64,000 nucleotides of DNA from Candidatus Limosilactobacillus intestinigallinarum (lineage in GTDB: Bacteria; Bacillota; Bacilli; Lactobacillales; Lactobacillaceae): assembly GCA_019117285.1 (NCBI GenBank), contig DXAA01000017.1, positions 45,905 through 109,904 of the forward strand, written 5' to 3'. Under the pieces are notes generated by a model, which saw only the letters and a list, made by a program, of their open reading frames with translations, ran no database searches and was not told where the DNA came from. Each line of letters opens with the position of its first letter. The first letter of the stretch is position 1. Shown here piece after piece: positions 1-7,755 of this stretch. The position numbers were made by a program, and so were the translations under genes.

Positions 1-51
1 ACATTTCTGAAACAGTCATCGTTTTTGAGAGTTGACTGTTTGTAATATTGG

Positions 52-480
52 TCAACATTGAGACCGGTCCAGAGTGTCGTTTACTTGTGCATTGTCCTTG
101 CCATCTTCTTTGAAAACATCCTTTGCTTTCAAGCCAAGTATCTCACGGATATGCTTTCCTGTGAGGTATTGCCATTCGAAGATAGCGCCTTGCTGCTTAT
201 CTTTCTGGTAAACATAAGCTAGGGCCTTTTCTAATTCATTCTGTTCCCAAAACTTAGGTCGTTGTACTCATCTTTCCTCCAACTGACAGGGGTAAAACGT
301 GAATCGGAAGTTTGGATGTGGTTTTACTTACCTGGGCATCAAGATCGACATACTTTTTAATGTGTTTTTATTAACGACGTACGTTTGCCAAGTAGTTGGC
401 TTTGCCTGGGCCTAAATTTACTTCTGCCTGTCAAAAGGCCCTTGTAGTGTTCCATAAAACGGTAGTTTCCACTTCTTTTC
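52..480 (-). pseudogene. tyrosine recombinase (integrase) relic
   Basis: The minus strand carries two out-of-register pieces of a phage/ICE-type tyrosine integrase. The upstream piece (about 390-480) reads SGNYRFMEHYKGLLTGRSK, typical of the N-terminal arm-binding domain. The downstream piece (about 52-285) reads RPKFWEQNELEKALAYVY, then FEWQYLTGKHIREILGLKAK, the start of the catalytic domain. Frames are broken between the pieces, the read hits a stop at 52-54, and the catalytic R-H-R-Y C-terminal part is not visible. It is a non-functional remnant, suggesting that an integrated element once sat here. Confidence 0.7.
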
Positions 481-492
481 TATCCATCTTTT

Positions 493-506
493 GAAACGTA
501 TGTTCC
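493..506 (-). promoter_or_regulatory. SOS (LexA)-box-like site before the integrase relic
   Basis: On the minus strand the site reads GGAACATACGTTTC, close to the Gram-positive LexA consensus CGAACRTATGTTCG. It lies just upstream of the first integrase codons. Two better copies of the same motif occur at 3404 and 6349. LexA control of the former integrase is an inference. Confidence 0.4.
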
Positions 507-523
507 TTTGCAAATAAATAAAA

Positions 524-553
524 AGCACCATTAGCTGTACAACTAATGGTGCT
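524..553. terminator. inverted repeat, probable bidirectional terminator
   Basis: AGCACCATTAG (524-534) pairs perfectly with CTAATGGTGCT (543-553) around an 8-nt loop. A-rich sequence on the left side gives a U-tract for transcripts of the minus strand. It separates the toxin-like gene at 641-1316 from the integrase relic. Confidence 0.6.
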
Positions 554-640
554 AAGGGCTCAAGGCCCACGTAAAAATTAATTTAAGGAGTCTTGCTCCC
601 AGTAACTCTATTTTTACATATTCGTAGGGATTAGTCAACT

Positions 641-1316
641 TTACTTATTCAAAAACAACTGCATTAGTTTATGACTAATGAGTGCCATCTGTTGGCTAGA
701 CAATCGTATTCTTCCAGAGGGATCGTATTTATTAATACGCTCAATTCTTAATTTGCTTATAGTAGTTATGTCACTTAACCTTACATAGGAATTTTTGTCA
801 TAGGCTTTATAAGTATCAAGAACTCGCATTAAATCATTAAAGTCTTTTCGAAGGTCTTTATACTCTTTATCTGTTAACGTTCCATTTTTAAGCGCCTGCT
901 CGGCTTCCTCGATACGTTTTTTTAGTAGATTCATTTGTACCTTAAGTAAACCTACCGTTTGGCTAAAAACTTCGTGACCGAGTGAAAAGCGATTACTCCT
1001 TTGCTTAGAAGTAAGAGGAAGGACAGTTAAAGTTTTCTTATTTGGTGAATCTCTTTTATCTAGGACAATTGCAAAATGAATATTGCTAAATTCACTTCCT
1101 AGATTTGTGCCAAAATTTACTCGAATAACGGTTCCGCGTCGATAATAATAATATCTTCTAGGTAAGTGATTATCAGCCTCTTTTTTTATAATAATAGGAA
1201 GTGTTATCTAACCAGTTTGGCAAGAACCTAAATTTTTGGTTAAAGTGATGTACTTCTGGTTCAGAAATGCTTTTAAATATACTTGCTGATCTATCTATAC
1301 GTTCATTTTTATCCAT
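641..1316 (-). pseudogene. PemK/MazF-family toxin-like protein, frameshifted
   Basis: Translation starts at ATG 1316 behind the ribosome site GAAAGGAAG and runs MDKNERIDRSASIF to a stop at about 1178. One base back in frame, the protein continues with RRGTVIRVNFGTNLGSEFSN, FAIVLDKRD and LTVLPLTS, the N-terminal signature of the PemK/MazF endoribonuclease fold. It then continues through MNLLKKRIEEAEQAL, a helical tail ending at 641. The shift sits in a run of seven A (minus strand, about 1181-1187); removing one A restores a single frame of roughly 225 residues. It could be a true pseudogene, a slippage-dependent gene or a sequencing error. No antitoxin gene is obvious next to it. Confidence 0.65.
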
Positions 1317-1343
1317 TTAATCGCTTCCTTTCTACAGAGAGAA

Positions 1344-1766
1344 TTATTTATATGAATCAGTGAGAACAAATATCATATTTTTACCAATTAACGATTTTGA
1401 GAAGAACTTATTTGCCTGTGTTTTTTCAAGAGTTTGACGCGGCCCAACGGATCCCTTAATGGTTACTGAATCGCCAACGGCTAAACGTTTATGATGCTTG
1501 TTGCCTTGTAGAACAGTAAAATAATAGTCTTTGCTTTGGGGTGTATTTGTAAATACGATTCTTTCGTGATGGTGTTTGTCATAACTGATTCCTTGAACAT
1601 AAAAATTCTTCATAGTTACATATTGATCTAAGTCACTATCACTATATTGGCTCATATTATTGACATCATATTTAGAAGCAATATTAGGGTAGTCATCTGC
1701 AGAGACCGCACCCGCAGAAAAGAACATCCCCAACATAATACCTAGCAGAATTAATTTCTTCTTCAT
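1344..1766 (-). CDS. small secreted protein of unknown function
   Basis: The start chosen is ATG 1766 (MKKKLILLGIMLGMFFSAGA), preceded by GGGAG; a longer open frame upstream has no ribosome site. The first 23 residues form a classic Sec signal peptide with a cleavage site near VSA/DD. The mature part (about 117 residues) contains FYVQGISYDKHHHERIVF and HKRLAVGDSVTIKGSVG, resembling an OB-fold-like beta barrel of small exported lactobacillar proteins. I do not recognise a named family. It is A+T-rich like the toxin-like gene downstream, so the two probably arrived together. Confidence 0.7.
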   Translation of the reverse strand: MKKKLILLGIMLGMFFSAGAVSADDYPNIASKYDVNNMSQYSDSDLDQYVTMKNFYVQGISYDKHHHERIVFTNTPQSKDYYFTVLQGNKHHKRLAVGDSVTIKGSVGPRQTLEKTQANKFFSKSLIGKNMIFVLTDSYK

Positions 1767-2236
1767 TTCAATTACTCCCAAATAGCTTTTAACGTCGATC
1801 ACGTTTGGACGTAAGTTGTTAATAGCTTTTCTGGAAAATGCCATATTTGTTTTTTAAGCAAAAAAGAACTTATCTGGGGGCGCCTATATAGTTATTATCT
1901 CAATGAGCTATAGAATATATGATCACTATTTTAGTGAAAGCCATGTCAATTATAACAGAAATAAAACGACAAAATGATGTTGTAGTGATGACTAAAAGGA
2001 CTGAACGGGATGAAAAAGCAATTGCCAAGGTGAATGCTAAGTTAGAAAGTAACATTTGCTTTGGCAATTTTGGGTGATTTAAGTATCTATTTTTATTCTG
2101 GACTTGCACAACATTTACTTCTCTTTCGCCCGCGCACGTTTACATCGCCACCGTGCCAACCGTATTTAAGAGTGGGGTAGTCCGTCGCTTTACGCGGCCG
2201 CGCCCAACTATTGGAGATCACACGGAGGAAATAAAC
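1767..2236. other. gene-poor A+T-rich stretch, transition to core DNA
   Basis: No well-supported gene is visible. A 52-codon open frame at 1919-2077 (+) is listed separately with low confidence. From about 2110 the composition becomes G+C-rich and leads into the DnaD-type gene, so the boundary between imported and older DNA probably lies near 2100. Confidence 0.5.
1919..2077 (+). CDS. possible 52-residue small protein
   Basis: The open frame starts MITILVKAMSIITEIKRQND and ends NICFGNFG. It has a charged, helical middle (KRTERDEKAIAKVNAKLESN). There is no clear ribosome-binding site and no recognisable family, so it may be chance or the remnant of a larger gene. Confidence 0.2.
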   Translation: MITILVKAMSIITEIKRQNDVVVMTKRTERDEKAIAKVNAKLESNICFGNFG

Positions 2237-3007
2237 ATGGCACAACGCAGAATGTTCAGTCAACGGGTGGTAGAGACCGACCGCTTCCTCGACATGGCAC
2301 TGACCGCCCAGACCCTGTACTTTCACCTGGGGATGTACGCCGACGATGACGGCTTTGTCGGCAACCCCAAGTCGGTTCGGCGGATGATCGGGGCCAGTGA
2401 GGACGACCTCAAGGCCCTGGTTGAGAAGGGCTACCTGATTGTCTTTGAAGATGGGGTGGTCGCCATCCGGGATTGGCTGGTGTCCAACTACGTCAAGAAG
2501 GACCGCTACACGCCAACCATCTACACGGCAGACCGCCAGCTCCTGGTTGTCGACCGCAACCGGCGTTACCAACTGGCGAGTGAAGTCACCCCCGAAACCA
2601 CTGTGGAACCAGAATGGATCCAAAATGGTTCCAAAATGGATCCACAGGATAGGTCAGGTCAGGAGAGGTTAGGTCAGAGTGAGGATCAGGATAGTTTAAA
2701 TCAGACTACTGCTCCTGCCGAAACCAAACTCAAAGGCCTCCACGTCGCACTCAACCCCACCCAGCGCCAGCTCCTGAGCGACTACATCCGGGACCTGTCA
2801 GCACCGGTGGTCGATTTTGCCATCGACTCGATGGCCCGCCACGCCGAACAGCCGCGCTTCGCCTACCTGGACCGGATCCTCAACCGCTACCGGCAGAGCG
2901 GAATTTGTACCCGCCAGGCGGCCCAGGCAGACGATGACCGCTATCACGGCAAGCAGGCCCCGACCAGGCCAGGGCCGATCATCCCCATCTACCAGCTGGG
3001 GGAGTGA
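2237..3007 (+). CDS. phage-type replisome organiser with DnaD-like C-terminal domain
   Basis: ATG 2237 follows an ideal GGAGGAAATAAAC ribosome site; the 84-nt upstream extension of the frame lacks one. The 256-residue protein starts MAQRRMFSQRVVETDRFLDM and continues ALYFHLGMYADDDGFVGNP-like, the winged-helix N-terminus of phage replication proteins. After a low-complexity linker (about 115-170) the C-terminus (DYIRDLSAPVVDFAIDSMAR, then FAYLDRILNRYRQSGI) is a DnaB_2/DnaD domain. In phages this class loads the helicase at the origin. Here it stands alone without other phage genes, so it is probably a stranded prophage gene; it is intact and G+C-rich like the core genome. Confidence 0.8.
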   Translation: MAQRRMFSQRVVETDRFLDMALTAQTLYFHLGMYADDDGFVGNPKSVRRMIGASEDDLKALVEKGYLIVFEDGVVAIRDWLVSNYVKKDRYTPTIYTADRQLLVVDRNRRYQLASEVTPETTVEPEWIQNGSKMDPQDRSGQERLGQSEDQDSLNQTTAPAETKLKGLHVALNPTQRQLLSDYIRDLSAPVVDFAIDSMARHAEQPRFAYLDRILNRYRQSGICTRQAAQADDDRYHGKQAPTRPGPIIPIYQLGE

Positions 3008-3010
3008 GGG

Positions 3011-3355
3011 TCACCGGCACATGAGCAGGCGGTTCAGCAGGTAAAAGACGACGCTGTAGGCCGCCCCGACCAGCCCGCAGACCAGCTCCCAGGTCCAGTC
3101 GAGACTGAATTTTCTCACGACCAACCCCAGGATCAGCATCCCCAGGGTGAAGACGACCAGGGCGAGCAGGAAACGGGGGTGCCTGAGGTAGACCAGCTTC
3201 AAGAACAGGCACTGCAGAACATCCAGCGCCAGGATCAGGGCGATGATCTTCCAGAAGCCGGCCGGCAACTCTTGATCGGCGCCCAGTCGAAAGACGATAG
3301 TCCAACCAATTGCAAACAGCCCAAAGTTAAGGGCGATGATTAGCTTGTTTGACAT
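3011..3355 (-). CDS. small integral membrane protein
   Basis: The 114-residue protein starts MSNKLIIALNFGLFAIGWTI behind GGAGGTTTTGAA. Four hydrophobic segments are visible (about 5-22, 33-53, 58-80 and 88-108), separated by short charged loops. Its stop lies 3 nt from the stop of the DnaD-type gene, so the two are convergent. I do not recognise a family. It is divergent from the SOS-boxed promoter at 3395-3424, and the box could in principle affect both directions. Confidence 0.7.
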   Translation of the reverse strand: MSNKLIIALNFGLFAIGWTIVFRLGADQELPAGFWKIIALILALDVLQCLFLKLVYLRHPRFLLALVVFTLGMLILGLVVRKFSLDWTWELVCGLVGAAYSVVFYLLNRLLMCR

Positions 3356-3394
3356 TTCAAAACCTCCATACCCGTATTATCGCATATTTAGTGG

Positions 3395-3424
3395 TTGCTA
3401 TTGCGAACGTATGTTTGATATAAT
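3395..3424 (+). promoter_or_regulatory. promoter with LexA/SOS box
   Basis: A TTGCTA -35 (3395-3400) and a perfect TATAAT -10 (3419-3424) are 18 nt apart. Between them lies CGAACGTATGTTTG (3404-3417), one mismatch from the Gram-positive SOS-box consensus CGAACRTATGTTCG. A LexA dimer bound here would block RNA polymerase directly. The promoter drives the DUF2325-PLD pair. Confidence 0.8.
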
Positions 3425-3464
3425 GTAAGCGGCAACAAGTAGACACGAGAGGTGGGGGACGTTT

Positions 3465-5120
3465 ATGGCACGTGGAATCAAGATGAAGACCTTTGTGACT
3501 AAGAAGATGGCCAAGGCCCAGCAAGATGAGGCTACCCAGCACGCCCAAAAGATCAGGGAACACAAACGGGCACTGATTGCCAGGCACCAAGCAAACCAGC
3601 CGCAGTCGAAAGCGACGACCAAAGTAACGTCACATGATGGTGACAGCCACGAGACGCAGAAGCTCCGTCAGCAAATCAGCCGGCTGGAACGGGAAGGGCA
3701 ACAGGCGCAGGCGGCCAGCCAACGCCGAATCAAACAGCTGGTGCGCCGCTATCGAAAGCTAAAGCAGGATAACCGCGACTTGCGCCAGGCAACCGAACGA
3801 AGGGCTGCGGTATTAGAGGAACAACAGCGGCAGAATGACCGGGCGGCCACGGCCCTGATGAAGGAGTACGTCGCCCTGGCCGGGTGGCAACGGATCTTCG
3901 CCGACCTGGAAATTGACCCCTTCGCGGGGGAAAGCGCTCAGGCACAGTTGAATCGGCAGGCCCAGGAGCTGCAGACGGCACAAGTGGTGATGTTTCATCT
4001 GCTGGCCCTGGCCTGGCAGCGGGCGGCAGCCAACCAGCAACGGGCCCACCAGTATGACCGACTGAGGAGCCAATATGATCGTCTCCAGGCCCGGTTTGAC
4101 CACCTGCAGAAGAGCTATCAGACCCAATCTGATGAACTCCATCAGCTGAAACAGCGGGTACAACGGGAAGAACACGACATGGAAGCTGCTAAACGGCGGA
4201 TGCGTGACCGCTACTTGAACGGCCGCCGGTTGGACAATGCCTTTCACATCCTGTTTGACCACCTGGACGTGGCCACCGTTCAGCGATACGGCCCGCTCGT
4301 TCCCCTGCTGGAGAAGATGAGGGCCACGTTTGCCACTGCCACCCGGCGCAATGACCGCCATCCCTTTGTCTATGGGTACTTTATCCAGCAAAACGGTCGG
4401 CCATACATTGGCGATCGTGCGGGGCACCACCTGCGGCCCCTCACGCTGACTAAGGACAATCACGACCTACAACCGGGGATGGCGATCAAGGCCCAGCGCG
4501 TTGACCGATATCATTATTATGTCGCCGCCACGATGCCGTGGGTCAATGACCTCTTCCGCTACCTGGACGATCACGGGGCCTTCCAGCCCAACCGGCTGGT
4601 GCCGACCACCGGGACGGTCAAGCTGAGTACCTTGCTCAGCGATGGCCCCAGCAACACCGCCGGCAAGCCTAAGGAGCGGGTAGTGATGGGGCGGCTGGTG
4701 GCGGTTGCCAGCCGGACCTTCGTTGCGGGCCCCAAGGCGGTGAACGACCAGCCCATCCCGGCCCCCGGAAAGCGGGCTGCCATGGAGCGGGTAACCATCG
4801 TCAACCCGGACAAGATTGCCTGGCTATACGCGCAACGCCTCCTGTTGATCGGCAACCAGAAGATCGCACCACTGGTCGTTCAACTGCGGAAGTATGTTGA
4901 TCTGACGGTGATGGATGCCTACGAGGACTCGTTGGGCCTGATCTTCACGAAGATTGCGGCGGCTGACTACGTCTTCGTTCTTCTGGGTTCGGTCCCCCAT
5001 GCGCTGACGGATTACCTGAAGGCCCATCCGGAATATGCCAGCAAGGTCCAGTACTTCTACCGGGCGGATGCCAACGAGGCGGTCCGCCGGCTCAACTACC
5101 TGTATATGAATCGTGGTTGA
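3465..5120 (+). CDS. coiled-coil DUF2325-domain protein, SOS-controlled
   Basis: ATG 3465 follows GGTGGGGG. The 551-residue protein has a basic N-terminus, a long predicted coiled coil (about 60-255, rich in Q, R, K, E) and a middle domain (HPFVYGYFIQQNGRPYIGD). Its C-terminal domain reads LLLIGNQKIAPLVVQLRKYV, then ADYVFVLLGSVPHALTDYL, matching the alternating beta/alpha pattern of DUF2325, a Rossmann-like family of unknown function. There are no membrane segments. The SOS box upstream and the PLD-fold gene 66 nt downstream suggest a DNA-damage-induced, possibly DNA-acting pair. Family assignment is from motif reading only. Confidence 0.7.
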   Translation: MARGIKMKTFVTKKMAKAQQDEATQHAQKIREHKRALIARHQANQPQSKATTKVTSHDGDSHETQKLRQQISRLEREGQQAQAASQRRIKQLVRRYRKLKQDNRDLRQATERRAAVLEEQQRQNDRAATALMKEYVALAGWQRIFADLEIDPFAGESAQAQLNRQAQELQTAQVVMFHLLALAWQRAAANQQRAHQYDRLRSQYDRLQARFDHLQKSYQTQSDELHQLKQRVQREEHDMEAAKRRMRDRYLNGRRLDNAFHILFDHLDVATVQRYGPLVPLLEKMRATFATATRRNDRHPFVYGYFIQQNGRPYIGDRAGHHLRPLTLTKDNHDLQPGMAIKAQRVDRYHYYVAATMPWVNDLFRYLDDHGAFQPNRLVPTTGTVKLSTLLSDGPSNTAGKPKERVVMGRLVAVASRTFVAGPKAVNDQPIPAPGKRAAMERVTIVNPDKIAWLYAQRLLLIGNQKIAPLVVQLRKYVDLTVMDAYEDSLGLIFTKIAAADYVFVLLGSVPHALTDYLKAHPEYASKVQYFYRADANEAVRRLNYLYMNRG

Positions 5121-5132
5121 GGATCGTCATGA

Positions 5133-5138
5133 TATAAT
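5133..5138 (+). promoter_or_regulatory. possible internal -10 element
   Basis: A TATAAT lies between the DUF2325 gene and the PLD gene, 48 nt before the PLD start codon. No good -35 is visible, so it may only be a weak secondary promoter. Confidence 0.3.
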
Positions 5139-5186
5139 CAGACCGGATAATCTACTGCTGGATTGATAGAAAGAAGGCGAGTAAGC

Positions 5187-6280
5187 ATGCTAGATATCTT
5201 GGACTATATGGAGCAAAAACTGGTTCGAAATGCGGACTTTTGGCAATTTGCCGATGAACATCTCCAATCACCGACGACCTTCAGGGGTGTTTCCTTCATC
5301 TCGTCGATCAAATTCATCGAACGGTACCTCTTACCCCGTTACCAGTCAGTAACTCTGGTTCTCGGCCTGAGTGACAACGGTACTGCTTCCATTGGGCAGC
5401 GCTTGACGCAGCTGACCGAGCGAAACGAGTTTGTCAAATACGGCTACGAGCACCGGGACAGTGAATTCACCAAGCGGCTCTTGGATGGGACACTGAAGTT
5501 ATACTTCACGAAGAAGGAACTAATTCACACCAAACTATACCTGATCACCAATGATCGTGACTATGTCTCGTTTGCCGGCTCAATGAACCTTACCGAAGCG
5601 GCGCTCCATCATAACCTGGAGCAACTGGATAGCGACTATGGTCAGCAGACGGCCCCACTCTACCAGTGTCATCAGCAGATGTTTGAAGACAACCTCGCTC
5701 ACGCCGCCACCTACCTGGATGCCAAGAAGATGGCCGGCTTTATCAAGGCGACAAACGAGGAACAGCTCCAGATCAATGTCTACACCGACGCGGTTGATAT
5801 GCTGGCCAACAAGGATCAGGCGGGCAAGGACGTGGTGGTTCTCCCCGCCGAAGAGATCAAGCAGTACAAGGATAACTACCGCTCTGACGAGAAACTGCAG
5901 AAGCTCTCGGCCCAAGAAAAGCTAAGTGTGGCCCAGACGGTGAAGCTGTTCGGGGATGCGGGATATAAGAAGCGCCAGCTCGATAACGTCGGTAAGGAAC
6001 TCTACAATTTGACCCAGGTTGTCAAGCATGTCTCCCGCGATGATGGACCATCAGGAAAAATCGAACACGAGGAGGACCTCTACCCCAAGCCGGTGCTCTT
6101 CTACAATAGTGGTCAATTATTTGAAGCGCCACGGGTGGGGGATAACGTTAAATCGACACTGATCGAGTCGCATCTCGCCGGGGATGATCTGAAAGAGCAG
6201 TTGCAGCTATTTAGCGACATTGCCCACGAGTACGACAACTATAAGGAGGTCGGCGAAGGCTGGCAGGCCTGTGACTTCAT
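5187..6280 (+). pseudogene. phospholipase D-fold protein, N-terminal part (split by IS605-type element)
   Basis: ATG 5187 has AAGAAGG 9 nt upstream; the frame also extends back to a TTG at 5163. The N-terminal half has a PLD/HKD nuclease motif, HTKLYLITNDRDY at about residue 114, followed by AGSMNLTEAA about 15 residues later, as in PLD-family nucleases. Only one HKD motif is seen, so it would act as a dimer. From about 6281 the reading frame enters the left end of the IS element and stops at 6320. The remainder resumes at 7736 in the same phase. Before the insertion the protein would have been about 620 residues. Confidence 0.7.
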
Positions 6281-6288
6281 ATTAAAGT

Positions 6289-6330
6289 GGGCAAGGAAAC
6301 ACGTTCTTTTAAGGACGTGATGAATTGTCT
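6289..6330 (+). repeat. IS605-type left-end hairpin, copy 1
   Basis: GGGCAAGGAAACACGTTCTT continues with AAGGACGTGATGAATTGTCT. It is the same segment as 63800-63841 with small changes (AAGGACGTG here, AAGAACGTG there; TTGTCT here, TTGCCC there), so the stems are slightly degraded in this copy. Confidence 0.75.
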
Positions 6331-6348
6331 ATTTTTTTAGCTTTGCGT

Positions 6349-6375
6349 CGAACGTATGTTTAAAAATGATATAAT
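6349..6375 (+). promoter_or_regulatory. SOS box and -10 element upstream of tnpB
   Basis: CGAACGTATGTTTA (6349-6362) matches the LexA box at 3404 in 13 of 14 positions and is followed 7 nt later by a perfect TATAAT (6370-6375). This suggests that tnpB transcription is induced by DNA damage. Confidence 0.65.
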
Positions 6376-6443
6376 ATACTTAACAAAAGGATTAGCATTA
6401 GGACATTAATTAGCTTTGTTGACTGACTGTTAATGAAGGAATA

Positions 6444-7616
6444 GTGGTGAAAATGGCGCAGATTATAAAGGGTATCAAACTTCGTCTATATCCCAATGCT
6501 CAGCAAAGGGAACAGTTGTGGCAAATGTTTGGTAACAATCGCTTTGTTTGGAACCAGATGTTGGCGATGGCAAAGGAACGTTATCAAAACAACCCCAGCA
6601 GTCACTTCGTCAATGAATACGGTATGAATTATTTACTGAAAGTTTTGAAGCAAGAGTATCCTTTCTTACGGGAAAGTGATGCCACTAGTCTTCAGGTGGT
6701 TGACCATAATCTTGCTCAAGCGTTTAAGATGCTCTTTAGGCACCAGGGTGGTTATCCACGTTTCAAATCACGTCGTTCCACCCGGCAAGCTTATACGGGA
6801 CGGTCAATTTGCCGGGTACTTGCTAAGCGGCGAGTGAGGTTGCCTAAGCTGGGCAGCATTCGGACCAGTAAAACAGCACTATTGGCTAATGGCAAAATCA
6901 AGTGCTATACGGTTTGCCTCGAGCCCACTGGCCGTTATTATCTGTCATTACAAGTGGCAGTTGCGGCTCCCAAGCATTTAAGTAAGACGGGGAAAACGGT
7001 CGGGATTGATGTGGGGATCACCGATCTAGCCATTAGTTCTGATGGGATTAAGTACGGCACCTTTAACGCTAGATGGGCTGAGAAACAAGCAACAAAGTGG
7101 CAAAGTAAGTATGCCAAACGGAAATATCAAGCGATGGTTGCCATTCGTCAATGGAACCATAACCACAAAACTGTGAAGAAAGAACTAAGCGATTACCGGA
7201 ATTGGCAACGAGCCCGACAACAAAAAGCCCGCTACCAAGCCAAGATAGCGAACCAACGAAAAGATTATTTGCATAAATTAACGACGTCCTTAGTTAAGCA
7301 ATACGACGTAATTGTTATTGAAGATTTGAAAACCAAGAATCTCCGGGAAAATCATTGCTTAGCTAAAGCCATTGCAAATGCCAGTTGGTATCAATTCCGG
7401 ACCATGTTGGCATATAAATGTGCCTGGTATGGTAAACGTTTGGTGGTAGTTAAACCAAACTATACTAGCCAAATTTGCAGTCATTGTGGTTACCATAGCG
7501 GACCAAAACCGTTACAAATTCGTGAATGGACGTGTCCAAGTTGTGGTACCCACCACGACCGGGATATTAATGCGGCAGTTAATATCCTGCATCAAGGATT
7601 GAAAGCCGTGGGCTAG
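6444..7616 (+). CDS. tnpB: TnpB, RNA-guided nuclease of IS200/IS605 element
   Basis: The 390-residue frame begins at GTG 6444; GTG 6447 and ATG 6453 are alternative starts. The N-terminal helix-turn-helix part reads [20 protein letters not shown]. The RuvC-like nuclease is complete: [12 protein letters not shown] (Asp near 189), [11 protein letters not shown] (Glu near 293) and [11 protein letters not shown] (Asp near 373). A four-cysteine zinc ribbon (CSHCGYH and CPSCGTHH) lies between the last two. TnpB proteins cut DNA guided by an RNA from the element's right end, re-creating the donor break after excision. All catalytic residues are present, so the protein is probably active. It is A+T-richer than the split host gene. 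Confidence 0.9.
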   Translation: MVKMAQIIKGIKLRLYPNAQQREQLWQMFGNNRFVWNQMLAMAKERYQNNPSSHFVNEYGMNYLLKVLKQEYPFLRESDATSLQVVDHNLAQAFKMLFRHQGGYPRFKSRRSTRQAYTGRSICRVLAKRRVRLPKLGSIRTSKTALLANGKIKCYTVCLEPTGRYYLSLQVAVAAPKHLSKTGKTVGIDVGITDLAISSDGIKYGTFNARWAEKQATKWQSKYAKRKYQAMVAIRQWNHNHKTVKKELSDYRNWQRARQQKARYQAKIANQRKDYLHKLTTSLVKQYDVIVIEDLKTKNLRENHCLAKAIANASWYQFRTMLAYKCAWYGKRLVVVKPNYTSQICSHCGYHSGPKPLQIREWTCPSCGTHHDRDINAAVNILHQGLKAVG

Positions 7617-7755
7617 GGACTAGCCATGGTAAAAGAGTGGTGTTCTGTAAGTTGGGTATCCTGAATACAGGTGTAACATCCTAAATACTACTCCATGTTC
7701 CCAGAAGCTCGGTCATTAATGGCCGAGTAGTTCACCTTCACCATGAACCGGCGGG
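7560..7755 (+). ncRNA. probable TnpB guide RNA (omega/reRNA)
   Basis: In characterised IS605 elements the guide RNA overlaps the 3' end of tnpB, runs through the right end and finishes with about 16-20 nt of flanking DNA as guide. Here that would be the tnpB tail, the 7617-7735 right end with its hairpin at 7708-7727, and a guide starting near 7736 (CTTCACCATGAACCGG) inside the interrupted gene. Boundaries are inferred by analogy. Confidence 0.45.

Larger units (their letters stand above)
6281..7735 (+). mobile_element. IS200/IS605-family element carrying only tnpB
   Basis: The left end contains the hairpin segment at 6289-6330 that recurs at 63800-63841 next to a tnpA gene. The right end carries CTCGGTCATTAATGGCCGAG (7708-7727), a subterminal hairpin, followed by TAGTTCAC as the probable end. 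There is no target duplication, as expected for this family. No tnpA is present, so the element depends on a TnpA supplied elsewhere, such as the copy at the window's right edge. Exact ends are uncertain by a few bases; joining 6280 (or 6283 or 6286) to 7736 keeps the host gene in frame. Confidence 0.8.

Noticed and set aside
1900..2109. 69-codon minus-strand open frame
   Set aside because: It has no ribosome site and no family match, with Ser/Thr/Ile-rich sequence; likely chance in A+T-rich DNA.
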